DNA from: Candidatus Nanopelagicales bacterium
Lineage (GTDB): Bacteria; Actinomycetota; Actinomycetes; S36-B12; UBA5976
DNA: 37,729 nt
NCBI GenBank assembly: GCA_023260395.1
Contig: JALQVI010000010.1
Coordinates: 1 to 37,729 of the forward strand
Reading direction: 5' to 3'
Of this stretch, positions 1 to 7,413 are shown piece by piece (position 1 is the first letter of the stretch; every line of letters starts with the position of its first letter). The notes beneath the pieces are model-generated. The model had not been told where the DNA came from and did not search any database. It saw nothing but the letters and a program-made list of their open reading frames with translations. The position numbers were made by a program, and so were the translations under genes.

Positions 1-345
1 GGTGATGCCGAATGCATACACATCGATGTCCAAGTCATCCACGATGTGTGCGAGCTGGTTGATGTGGTCGCGTAAATAAAACTGAGCTTCGTCGCAAATC
101 AAATAGTCCAATTCGTCACTTGAATGACTCTCAAGAATGTTGGCGAAAAATTGCGCATCGTCGGTGACTTCAATGGCTGGGACTTCAAGTCCCAAGCGGC
201 TGGAAAGAATGCCTGAACCCGCACGGTCATTACGCGTGAAAACAAGTCCACGACGACCCCGGCTGGCGTGGTTGTAATTTACTTGAGCTGCAAGCGTGGA
301 CTTACCGCAGTCCATTGTTCCGGTGAAGAAAACGAGCTCGGCCAT
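1..345 (-). CDS. tdk: Thymidine kinase, C-terminus cut by window edge
   Basis: This ORF is missing from the supplied track because its stop lies outside the window. Reading the minus strand from the ATG at 345 gives 115 residues beginning MAELVFFTGTMDCGKSTLA. The P-loop GTMDCGKST (about residues 9-17) and the Walker B-like DEAQFY (about 87-92) are the signatures of type II thymidine kinases. These phosphorylate thymidine to dTMP with ATP in the salvage pathway, in the cytoplasm. The lasso and zinc-binding C-terminal half is beyond the edge. A purine-rich GGGAGAAAG lies just upstream of the ATG. It follows the SulP transporter by 29 nt on the same strand, so co-transcription is possible, although the two have no obvious functional link. 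Confidence 0.93.
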   Translation of the reverse strand, partial: MAELVFFTGTMDCGKSTLAAQVNYNHASRGRRGLVFTRNDRAGSGILSSRLGLEVPAIEVTDDAQFFANILESHSSDELDYLICDEAQFYLRDHINQLAHIVDDLDIDVYAFGIT

Positions 346-374
346 GTTGGTCTTTCTCCCGACGTTGTTGGTTG

Positions 375-1697
375 TTAGCGTACCGTTTCATCCGAGGGAT
401 GGAGAATGTGATCGAGTGCCGCTTCAACTTGTTCGACTTCAGAAACATGTGTTTTACGTTGTCGTTTACCTTGGATAAATGACAGCACGGATGCGATGAA
501 TATTCCTAAAAGTACAGCTTCAACCAAATCTAGAAAGAGGGTTGCTAGGGCCGTCAGCGCCACGATTATGCCGTGATGTGGCGTCTCTTTGATGAAAGTG
601 CGAAGTTTCTGGCCTTCAACCATGCGAAAGGCCGTTGCGATAAGAACGCCAGCCAAGCAAGCCAGTGGAATGTGAGCTACGAGCGTTGCCCCGGCTGCAA
701 TAAATAACAGCAAAATTATGGAGTGTGAAACTGCTGCCAATCGGCTGACTGCACCACTCCTGACATTGACCGCAGTACGTGCAATCGCGGCTGTTGCTGG
801 CACGCCGCCGAAAAGAGGTGTTACTAAGTTCGCTAGCGCTTGGCCAAAAAGTTCTCGATGCGAATTATGTGGCGGTAAATCTGCCATAGCATCGGCAACT
901 GAAGCACAGAGCAAACCTTCGATTGCAGCCAGTCCCGCTACTGAAAATGCAGGTATGACGAGCGATCCAAAAGGTAGGTGACTCATTTGGGGCAAGCCCC
1001 GCCAATTGATTGATCGCGGAATGTCACCGACGACGGGAATGTCCAAGTGAAATCTCGTTGTGATGAAAGTTGCTATTGCTACGGCCAAGATTCCCGAAGG
1101 AATTGACGCGTGAACTCTGCGAGAAATCATGATGAAGAGAATTGAGCCAAGCGAAATTGCAATCGCCGCAGGATCGCTACCGTTCATTTCGTTTCGCAGG
1201 GCATGAATCGCGGACAAAACTACAGATGTTGAATCTGGCTTCACACCTAATGCGATGGGAACTTGCTGCAATCCAATGAGTAATGCAATTCCAACGGTGA
1301 ATCCTTCGATGACGCTGATTGGGATGTAGCGCATGAAGTGCGCGGCACCGGAAATAGCCATGACGAGCAAGATGATGCCTGCTATGAGCCCAACGGTAAG
1401 AACTGCACGGGCACCAAACTGAGCAAATATTGGCACCAGAACGACTGTCATGGCTCCAGTAGGTCCACTGACTTGCACCCGACTGCCACCGAAAAGCGCT
1501 GCGAGAAGTCCGGCGACTACGGCAGTTGCAATACCGGCCGCTGCGCCGACTCCGGAAGCTACACCGAAAGCAAGTGCCAGAGGTAAGGCAACGACAGCAA
1601 CGCTCAGTCCGGCAATGATGTCTGCCTGCGGCTTGCTAAGCATTTGTGTGAAATCTGATCGGTCGGGAAGTAGTCTCCGAATCTGATTTTTGGCCAC
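375..1697 (-). CDS. SulP-family anion transporter lacking a STAS domain
   Basis: A 440-residue multi-spanning membrane protein. The N-terminal run ADIIAGLSVAVVALPLALAF, the following glycine/alanine-rich segment and VQVSGPTGAMTVVL match the substrate-binding core of SulP (SLC26) transporters, which move sulfate, bicarbonate or other anions. Most bacterial SulP proteins are 550 residues or longer with a cytoplasmic STAS domain. Here the protein ends about 40 residues after the last hydrophobic segment (LLGIFIASVLSFIQ), so STAS is absent. The track start is GTG, giving MAKNQIRR. An internal ATG at residue 19 is the alternative, and neither has a strong ribosome site. It is divergent from the molybdenum oxidoreductase. 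Sulfate versus bicarbonate specificity cannot be read from the sequence. Confidence 0.85.
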   Translation of the reverse strand: MAKNQIRRLLPDRSDFTQMLSKPQADIIAGLSVAVVALPLALAFGVASGVGAAAGIATAVVAGLLAALFGGSRVQVSGPTGAMTVVLVPIFAQFGARAVLTVGLIAGIILLVMAISGAAHFMRYIPISVIEGFTVGIALLIGLQQVPIALGVKPDSTSVVLSAIHALRNEMNGSDPAAIAISLGSILFIMISRRVHASIPSGILAVAIATFITTRFHLDIPVVGDIPRSINWRGLPQMSHLPFGSLVIPAFSVAGLAAIEGLLCASVADAMADLPPHNSHRELFGQALANLVTPLFGGVPATAAIARTAVNVRSGAVSRLAAVSHSIILLLFIAAGATLVAHIPLACLAGVLIATAFRMVEGQKLRTFIKETPHHGIIVALTALATLFLDLVEAVLLGIFIASVLSFIQGKRQRKTHVSEVEQVEAALDHILHPSDETVR

Positions 1698-1757
1698 AAA
1701 GCAAGTCTACTTTTCCGCCACCAAGCGCATGTTTGATTTAGAAAGTAGTGTGACGAT

Positions 1758-2834
1758 GTGAGTGACACAGAGCCAACCCGACGATCATTTATCTTCGGTG
1801 TCAGTGCCATCATCGCGGCGAGTGCTACGGGTGGTGCGCTGTTGGCTAAAGCGCACAAAAAGGTTGTTTCAACTGCATCGCAAGTTGCTCAAAAACTCCC
1901 ATCCGTGTTCAAGTCTGCTGCTCCTTTGCCTGCGGATCCGGCCACCAACATCACTGGGCTCTCGCCCTTAGTCACTCCTATTGAAGATTTCTTTCGCATT
2001 GATACAGCTGTCGAGATTCCTCAGATTGACGCGTCAACATGGTCAATGTCGATTGAGGGAATGGTGGATTCACCAACGACCTTAAATTACGAACAAATTA
2101 TGGCGATGCCGATGATCGAAGTTGATTGCACGATTGGATGCGTATCAAATAGCGTCGGCGGAAGTTTGGTGGGCAACGCTCGTTGGCTCGGCGTGAAACT
2201 TTCGGATGTGTTGGATATGGCCAAGCCAAAAAGTGGCGCGGATCAAATTCTTAGTTGGTCCACCGATGGCTTTTCGGCGGGATTTCCAGTTGCTGCTGGC
2301 TTTGACCGTGACGCAATTCTTGCCGTTGGGATGAATGGCGAAATTCTTAACGCCAAGCATGGATTTCCAGTCCGTCTCGTGGTGCCTGGGCTGTATGGAT
2401 ATGTTTCGGCTACCAAGTGGTTGCAGAAATTAGAACTGTGCCGCTTTGATCAGAAACAAGGCTTTTGGATTTCACGAGGCTGGTCACAATTAGGACCTGT
2501 GAAGACTGAATCGCGAATCGATGTTCCCAAGCAAGGCCAGTCAATGACTACTGAGCCAACACATATCGCTGGCGTTGCATGGGCGCCGACAAAAGGCATT
2601 CGCAAGGTTGAGGTTCAAATCGATAATGGCGCCTGGCAAAGCGCTCACCTTGGGCCTGAGATTTCGAATTCATCGTGGCGACAATGGTGGATTGAGTGGA
2701 CGCCGACGTCTGGCAAGAATCGAATCTCAGTGCGTGCAACTGACGGCACTGGATATACCCAGACTGAAAAACTCACAGCGATTGATCCAGATGGTGCAAC
2801 GGGCTGGCACACAATCGTTGTCAACGTGGCATAG
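1758..2834 (+). CDS. Tat-exported molybdopterin-dependent oxidoreductase (sulfite oxidase/MsrP superfamily)
   Basis: A 358-residue protein starting at GTG. Residues 7-14 (TRRSFIFG) followed by a hydrophobic stretch form a twin-arginine signal, so the folded cofactor-loaded enzyme is probably exported. The CVSNSVGG motif (Cys at about residue 128) is the expected molybdenum-ligand region of the sulfite-oxidase fold. LYGYVSATKWL and the residues after it fit the rest of that catalytic domain. Residues about 250-358 resemble the Ig-like Mo-co dimerisation domain (HIAGVAWAPTKGIRKVEVQI). Actinobacterial relatives often have several extra N-terminal membrane spans; this one has only the signal. The substrate is unknown; sulfite or a sulfoxide are only family-based possibilities. 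The next gene downstream is a lipoprotein about 125 nt away. Confidence 0.85.
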   Translation: MSDTEPTRRSFIFGVSAIIAASATGGALLAKAHKKVVSTASQVAQKLPSVFKSAAPLPADPATNITGLSPLVTPIEDFFRIDTAVEIPQIDASTWSMSIEGMVDSPTTLNYEQIMAMPMIEVDCTIGCVSNSVGGSLVGNARWLGVKLSDVLDMAKPKSGADQILSWSTDGFSAGFPVAAGFDRDAILAVGMNGEILNAKHGFPVRLVVPGLYGYVSATKWLQKLELCRFDQKQGFWISRGWSQLGPVKTESRIDVPKQGQSMTTEPTHIAGVAWAPTKGIRKVEVQIDNGAWQSAHLGPEISNSSWRQWWIEWTPTSGKNRISVRATDGTGYTQTEKLTAIDPDGATGWHTIVVNVA

Positions 2835-2959
2835 AGAAGTTCAGTGACTGCGCGCTATTAGATAGCGATGCGAAAATGCAGCGAGAGGTAGCGCTCTTAT
2901 TAGCCAAAAGATTTCAAATTAGTATTCGGTGTTGCGTTTTCGAGCGTATGGTCATATTT

Positions 2960-3820
2960 ATGAGGCTAGAAAAATTCGGACTGCTCGTAGCATCAACGTT
3001 GGTCATAGCTGGCTGTTCGTTTGGCCCATCGGAGTCGTCATCCTCGTCCGCTTCGCCGAGTACTACATCCACTGCTTCGCCGTCACCGTCATCAACTGTT
3101 GTTCCAACCAAGACCAAAATCGCTGCGATTTATTACGTCGGTGATACAGCACAAGGGTTGCGCCTCTACCGTGAATTCCGTCATGTCACTGTTCACGGCA
3201 GTAATTCGCTTGGACTGGAATCACTTCGTTATCTCACGGCTCAAGGTAGTCACTCGGTTGATTCGGATTACACCAACCTTTGGGGAAATGGTTCGGTGAT
3301 CAATTCAGTTTCGGTCGCTGGAAGTAAAGCGATAGTTGATCTGAAAATCAGTCATCTCAACGTCGGTTCTGAAGGCGAGATGCGCGCAATTGATCAATTG
3401 GTGTGGACGCTTACGGCTAATGACAGGTCTGTTAAGTCGGTGCGGTTCACTTCTGATGGAGAACCAATCGAGTCATTTGCGGGACATGTCGATACGACCG
3501 TGGGCTTTGCACGTGAACGTTCCTACGATGTTCTTGCTCCTATTTGGGTAACCTCGCCGGGGGCTGTCGTCGGTAACCCTGTCACTATCAAAGGCACTGC
3601 TTGCACCTTTGAAGCTGGAATTGCGTGGAAGCTCACTCGTTCAGGCATTGTTGTGAAACATGGTTCAGTAACTGCGCAACAAGCTTGTCCGGTCCGTTCT
3701 GTATGGCAAGTTTCATTGGGCACACTGACTGCAGGCACGTATACATTCACGGCGATTGACTACAGCGCCAAGGATGGTTCTGTGACTCAGCAAGACTCCA
3801 AAAAATTCACTGTAAAGTAG
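2960..3820 (+). CDS. Lipoprotein with GerMN-like and Gmad2-like domains
   Basis: The track ORF begins at 2876, but the second internal ATG gives a clean lipoprotein signal, MRLEKFGLLVASTLVIAGC, with lipobox VIAGC and Cys19 as the predicted lipidated residue. An ATG at 2948 is the alternative; neither has a clear Shine-Dalgarno site. After a Ser/Thr/Pro linker (about residues 22-50) comes a GerMN-like region (IAAIYYVGDTAQGLRLYREF...). The C-terminal part (VTSPGAVVGNPVTIKGTACTFEAG) looks like the Gmad2 Ig-like domain. This pairing is known in cell-surface lipoproteins of non-sporulating actinobacteria, usually of unknown function. It probably sits on the outer face of the membrane. Domain names are from recalled family patterns, not a profile search. 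Confidence 0.78.
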   Translation: MRLEKFGLLVASTLVIAGCSFGPSESSSSSASPSTTSTASPSPSSTVVPTKTKIAAIYYVGDTAQGLRLYREFRHVTVHGSNSLGLESLRYLTAQGSHSVDSDYTNLWGNGSVINSVSVAGSKAIVDLKISHLNVGSEGEMRAIDQLVWTLTANDRSVKSVRFTSDGEPIESFAGHVDTTVGFARERSYDVLAPIWVTSPGAVVGNPVTIKGTACTFEAGIAWKLTRSGIVVKHGSVTAQQACPVRSVWQVSLGTLTAGTYTFTAIDYSAKDGSVTQQDSKKFTVK

Positions 3821-3898
3821 CGTCGGCTGCCTCAGAAATCTGTGAATTTTGCGCTTCTCATGAATCGCACATGCAGCATTCATAGATACCGTTGCGAG

Positions 3899-3911
3899 TG
3901 ACACAGTGTCA
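3899..3911. promoter_or_regulatory. Small perfect palindrome upstream of secreted-protein pair
   Basis: TGACACAGTGTCA is a 6+1+6 perfect inverted repeat 36 nt before the GTG of the 166-residue secreted protein. It could be an operator, but it is short and no regulator is assigned. The same gene has no Shine-Dalgarno site. A TAATGT ending 6 nt before the GTG would be compatible with a leaderless transcript. Confidence 0.3.
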
Positions 3912-3946
3912 GGTTTGTAAAGCCGCTCTATGCCTAATGTTGGCAT

Positions 3947-4447
3947 GTGATCAAACGATTAGTTGCTCTGGTTGTTGCGACAGCGGTGTCGTTGACCGTG
4001 ATTGCTATGCCCAGTCATGCTTTAGGTTTCGCTCCAGCCGCTAAAGGTGTTGATGGACAGATTCTCGCGGCTAGCAAATCTTCCAAACTTTCCACTGGCG
4101 AAAAGGTTACAGTCACGGGTCTCGGTTTCGATACCAAGCATGGAATTTATGTCGCGTTTTGCCAACTTCCAGCTCGAGGTCTTCGCCCCGAAAATTGCTA
4201 CGGCGGCATAAATCTCGATGGCAAAGGCGCCGGCTCAGTGTGGATTACCAACAAGGTTCCATTTGCCACGATGAAATTGGCAAAGCGTTACGGAAAAAAT
4301 GGATCCTTTTCTGTTCAAATCCAAGTTTCTCAATTATTCGGTTCGACTAATTGCAAGGTGGTCAAGTGCGCCATTGTCACTCGCGCTGATCATTTTGAAC
4401 CTGATTTTCGTCGTGCCGATGTTTTTATCCCCGTCACATTCAAATAG
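3947..4447 (+). CDS. Small secreted protein with a single four-cysteine Ig-like domain
   Basis: A 166-residue protein starting at GTG. The signal peptide MIKRLVALVVATAVSLTVIA ends near PSHA-LG. The rest is one domain: GEKVTVTGLGF, then IYVAFCQLP, a second Cys in ENCYGG, then a Cys pair in STNCKVVKCAIVTRADHF, ending ADVFIPVTF. The next gene carries two copies of the same pattern. The GxxVxVxxxGF start and the four Cys recall neocarzinostatin-like Ig folds of actinobacteria, but I am not confident in that assignment. It is 13 nt upstream of its paralogue and very likely co-transcribed with it. Function unknown. Confidence 0.7.
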   Translation: MIKRLVALVVATAVSLTVIAMPSHALGFAPAAKGVDGQILAASKSSKLSTGEKVTVTGLGFDTKHGIYVAFCQLPARGLRPENCYGGINLDGKGAGSVWITNKVPFATMKLAKRYGKNGSFSVQIQVSQLFGSTNCKVVKCAIVTRADHFEPDFRRADVFIPVTFK

Positions 4448-4460
4448 CAAAGGAACGTAA

Positions 4461-5552
4461 GTGAAGAAACTCATTTCAATTCTCGTTGCTTCGATTGCTG
4501 TAGTAGGCGTGAGTGCTACTTCAGCATCTGCAACGACATTCTCTGCAATTGCATCAAAGACCACTCACATCGCGTATGCCGGTGAAACAGTGAATGTGAC
4601 GTTATCCAACATTCCAACGAATGCTGGTTTCTACGTCATGCAGTGTGCAACGGTTCAATCTGGCCGTCCGATGCAATGTAATGGGCGCGGTCAATGGGTA
4701 AGTACAAGTGCTAGTTCACTACAGCAACATGCTGGAGACGCGAATTCTCCAGTTGCGCTACCTGTAGTGAAGTTCTTTACAGGGCAAGACTCGAATACTT
4801 ACGACTGCGTTCTCGTTGCATGTGAAATTTTCGTACGCCTGGACCACAACGCACCAACAGACACTAGTTTGGACACTCACATTCCGTTGACCTTTTCACC
4901 GGTTGGCGTTGTGATCAGTAAATCAGCAGGGATAGCTGATGCAGGTGAAGATCTCACCGTCTCTCTTGCGGGTGTTCCTTCGGGAAATGGATTGTATGTT
5001 CGCGAATGCCAGCAATCATTGACCGCAGCGCGTCCGACATTGTGTAACGGAATGGGTGTGTGGACCAGTTTGGATAGTGGCTCAATTGCTCAGCATGCAA
5101 CTGACGCTTCCCGGCCGCAAACGCTGTCGGTGCAGGGACTGTTCACGTCAAACTCCACAACTGTTGATTGTTCTGTGGTCGTCTGCGGAGTGTTTATTCG
5201 CCGTGATCACGTCGATGGTTCTGACGTGTCTCTCGATACATTCATTCCATTGACCTTTACCGCTCCGTCCAAGGTTGCACAAACACTTTCGCCAACTCTT
5301 GCAACGGGGACATACTCGGTCGCCAAAGGTAAGAGCTCGACGATTATTGCTGACAACGTCAAGACCCAAAATGGACAGTCGTTGACTTGGTCCACATCTA
5401 ACGCCACATTGTGCTCGGTTTCATCGACCAATCACAAAAAAGTTGTGAGCTTCAAAAAAGTTGGAACGTGTGTTGTCACAGCACGCGCACTCGGATCAAA
5501 TCGATTGAAGCAGACCGATTTCAAATGGACATTCAAAATTAACGCGAGGTAA
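4461..5552 (+). CDS. Secreted protein with two four-cysteine domains and a C-terminal Ig-like domain
   Basis: A 363-residue protein starting at GTG behind a good AAAGGAACG site. The signal peptide is MKKLISILVASIAVVGVSAT with cleavage near SASA-TT. Residues about 26-148 and 149-272 are two copies of the domain in the preceding gene: GETVNVTLSNIP / GEDLTVSLAGVP, MQCNGRGQW / TLCNGMGVW, DCVLVACEIFVRLDH / DCSVVVCGVFIRRDH, and THIPLTF / TFIPLTF. The last about 85 residues (LTWSTSNATLCSV ... VGTCVVTARALG) form a different Ig-like (Big-type) domain, also found in the giant protein of this window. It is probably extracellular or wall-associated. There is no sortase motif or membrane anchor. Function unknown. 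Confidence 0.72.
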   Translation: MKKLISILVASIAVVGVSATSASATTFSAIASKTTHIAYAGETVNVTLSNIPTNAGFYVMQCATVQSGRPMQCNGRGQWVSTSASSLQQHAGDANSPVALPVVKFFTGQDSNTYDCVLVACEIFVRLDHNAPTDTSLDTHIPLTFSPVGVVISKSAGIADAGEDLTVSLAGVPSGNGLYVRECQQSLTAARPTLCNGMGVWTSLDSGSIAQHATDASRPQTLSVQGLFTSNSTTVDCSVVVCGVFIRRDHVDGSDVSLDTFIPLTFTAPSKVAQTLSPTLATGTYSVAKGKSSTIIADNVKTQNGQSLTWSTSNATLCSVSSTNHKKVVSFKKVGTCVVTARALGSNRLKQTDFKWTFKINAR

Positions 5553-5566
5553 TTTAGCTCATCTAA

Positions 5567-5599
5567 TTTGGGCGGGGCTGCGTTGCGGTTCCGCCCAAA
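5567..5599. terminator. Bidirectional hairpin between convergent genes
   Basis: TTTGGGCGG and CCGCCCAAA form a 9-bp perfect stem around a 15-nt loop. It sits between the end of the two-domain secreted protein and the stop codon of the minus-strand tetR gene. There is no long T-run on either side, so its efficiency is uncertain. Confidence 0.55.
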
Positions 5600-6223
5600 C
5601 TACATATTGTTGACAGCGGCCATAACGAAGGATTCAGCCGCAGCCGCTTCGTAAGCAAAATCAAAACCCAAGTCAATGCGGTTTGCTGCCGAATTAACCA
5701 CGGCTGCAATGTGTGCACATACTGATGGAGCGTTATCTAATTCAAGTTCTTTCACTGGAAAGCTCAGAGAATCCATAAATTGACCGTGAAGGGCACGAAC
5801 AATTCCGCGCTTTTCAGCAGCAAGATTAATTTCACTCAGCCGACGGATAATTGCATGTTCGCCGCTAGAAAGATGCTCGAGAGAATTCAATACCCACGCT
5901 CGAATGCGCTCAATGGGATCATCGATTTGCGCGAGTTGTGAATCCATTGTGTTGACGAGATCGGCCATGTCGTTGATGACCAGTTCCGCAAAAATATCGT
6001 CAACCGATGAAAAGTATTGGTAAATCGCAGTACGAGTTAAGCCAGTTCGTGCGGCTAGGCTCGCCATCGAAATGTGTGTGACTTCTTTTTCCGTCAGTTC
6101 AGCCAGCGCGGCAGCAAGAATTTCCTGCTCGCGTTGATCTCTGATTGCGTGACTCACCTGCTCAGTGTAAGTCGGATTGAAAATGAGTGCCCTGCTGAAA
6201 CGGCCATTTGTGTTCAGCGTCAC
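5600..6223 (-). CDS. TetR-family transcriptional regulator
   Basis: A 207-residue protein. The helix-turn-helix (about residues 47-71: ISMASLAARTGLTRTAIYQYF) is typical of the TetR N-terminal domain, and the all-helical remainder would bind a ligand and dimerise. The track start is GTG at 6223. A second GTG at residue 24 (SHAIRDQREQEIL) would place the first helix at the usual distance from the N-terminus and is an equally good start. It lies downstream of lacI on the same strand. An inverted repeat 53 nt upstream of the track start (6276-6292) might be its own operator. The target and ligand are unknown. Confidence 0.85.
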   Translation of the reverse strand: MTLNTNGRFSRALIFNPTYTEQVSHAIRDQREQEILAAALAELTEKEVTHISMASLAARTGLTRTAIYQYFSSVDDIFAELVINDMADLVNTMDSQLAQIDDPIERIRAWVLNSLEHLSSGEHAIIRRLSEINLAAEKRGIVRALHGQFMDSLSFPVKELELDNAPSVCAHIAAVVNSAANRIDLGFDFAYEAAAAESFVMAAVNNM

Positions 6224-6275
6224 GCGAGTCTCGGCAGTTACTTACCTTTTCCTTACAGTCGCACGCGATTGCGCT

Positions 6276-6292
6276 CAGAGTAGTGCACTCTG
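6276..6292. promoter_or_regulatory. Inverted repeat between lacI and tetR, candidate TetR operator
   Basis: CAGAGT-AGTGC-ACTCTG has 6-bp arms around a 5-bp centre. It lies just past the lacI stop and upstream of tetR on the minus strand. It could be a TetR self-operator or a weak terminator for lacI. The evidence is position and symmetry only. Confidence 0.3.
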
Positions 6293-6300
6293 GCGGGTAC

Positions 6301-7296
6301 TTAATGTGCTGGACCGTGTGTGCCGCGAAGCACGAGTGAAACGGATTCTTGGTGATGTATCGGTGGGGCAGTGGGATTGGCAATGCGCTTCAAAATCAAG
6401 TCTGCCGCGGCTCGGGCCATGCCCGGGATGTCGGTGTGAACGGTCGTTAAGTTAATTGTTGACCAGCTCGCCATTTCGATGTCATCGAGCCCAACTATCG
6501 TGACATCATTTGGCACATCGATGCCCAGTTCCTTAGCGCCGTTGAGTGCGCCAATCGCAATGACATCATTCATGCAATACACAGCCGTTGGTCGCTCACC
6601 GTCTGTCATAAGTTCGCGGAATGCTGACGCGCCAAATTGGGAAGTAAATGGACCTATGCGAATCATGTCTTCGGGTAATTCAAGTCCGCGTTCCGCGAGA
6701 GCGTGTACAAAACCAAGTTGCCCATCACGACTCGTTGAAGCATTCGGGTGGCCGATGATTGCGGCAATACATGTGTGACCGAGGTCTGCAAATAGATTCG
6801 CGATGAGCGCAGCGCCACCGGCGTCATCTGTTGTGCACGTATCTGCTTTTAAATCATCAACTACACGATTCAGCAAAACCATCGGCAGTCCGCGACGTGC
6901 AAGTTCACGTGGAATCTCGCTATCGATTTCACTCGTCGTCAAAATGACGCCATCAAGTGAGCCATCGATGAGAGTTTCAAGTTCAAGTGGATCGCTGCCG
7001 CGGTCAGTAACCAAAATTGTTCGGTACCCACGCGCAGAAAGTTCATCGTGCAGCGGTGCGATCAATGCGGGATAAAACGGATTGCCTAGTTCAGCGCTGA
7101 CGATGCCGATGCGGCCAGTGGAAAGCGTCGACAAACTTCGCCCGGCGTGGTTTGTCACGTAACCCAAGCTCTTGGCTGCTTCGCGAACTTTGGCACGGGT
7201 CTCGAGTGAGACTCGGGGATGGTCGCGCAATGCCCGCGAGACCGTGGGCTGTGAAACCCCGGCCAGGCGTGCCACATCGTGGCTGGTTATCGCCAT
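6301..7296 (-). CDS. LacI-family transcriptional regulator
   Basis: The track ORF starts at 7368, but the correct start is the ATG at 7296, giving MAITSHDVARLAGVSQPTVS, which puts the LacI helix-turn-helix at the very N-terminus as usual. That yields 331 residues, normal for the family. A hinge helix region follows (SLGYVTNHAGRSL), then a periplasmic-binding-protein-like effector domain (GRIGIVSAELGNPFYPALI through VTIVGLDDIEMASW). It is divergent from the HisD/HpsN-type dehydrogenase. A perfect palindrome between them overlaps the promoter elements of both genes, so it probably represses that enzyme and itself until a small-molecule inducer, likely the pathway substrate, binds. Confidence 0.92.
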   Translation of the reverse strand: MAITSHDVARLAGVSQPTVSRALRDHPRVSLETRAKVREAAKSLGYVTNHAGRSLSTLSTGRIGIVSAELGNPFYPALIAPLHDELSARGYRTILVTDRGSDPLELETLIDGSLDGVILTTSEIDSEIPRELARRGLPMVLLNRVVDDLKADTCTTDDAGGAALIANLFADLGHTCIAAIIGHPNASTSRDGQLGFVHALAERGLELPEDMIRIGPFTSQFGASAFRELMTDGERPTAVYCMNDVIAIGALNGAKELGIDVPNDVTIVGLDDIEMASWSTINLTTVHTDIPGMARAAADLILKRIANPTAPPIHHQESVSLVLRGTHGPAH

Positions 7297-7328
7297 GTCG
7301 AGCCGCCGTTGTCGCGCATAATGTTTCG

Positions 7329-7357
7329 ATAATAATCCCTGAATCCATTGACATGCA
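7329..7357 (-). promoter_or_regulatory. Candidate lacI promoter
   Basis: On the minus strand, TATTAT (7334 to 7329) is a good -10 box 33 nt before the lacI ATG. The hexamer 17 nt upstream is TGCATG (7357 to 7352), a poor -35 that lies inside the palindromic operator. This arrangement would give autoregulation. Confidence 0.45.
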
Positions 7358-7369
7358 TACGTATGCATG
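7348..7369. promoter_or_regulatory. LacI-type operator overlapping a consensus -35 box
   Basis: CATGCATACGTATGCATG (7352-7369) is a perfect 18-bp palindrome with a central CG, the usual form of LacI-family operators. It overlaps TTGACA at 7348-7353, an exact -35 consensus reading towards the dehydrogenase gene. I do not see an equally good -10 for that direction. The site is midway between the divergent regulator and enzyme genes. Confidence 0.75.
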
Positions 7370-7413
7370 CGAGCGTGGCAGATGTTGCATTCCAGCGAAG
7401 AAAAGGACCAGAA

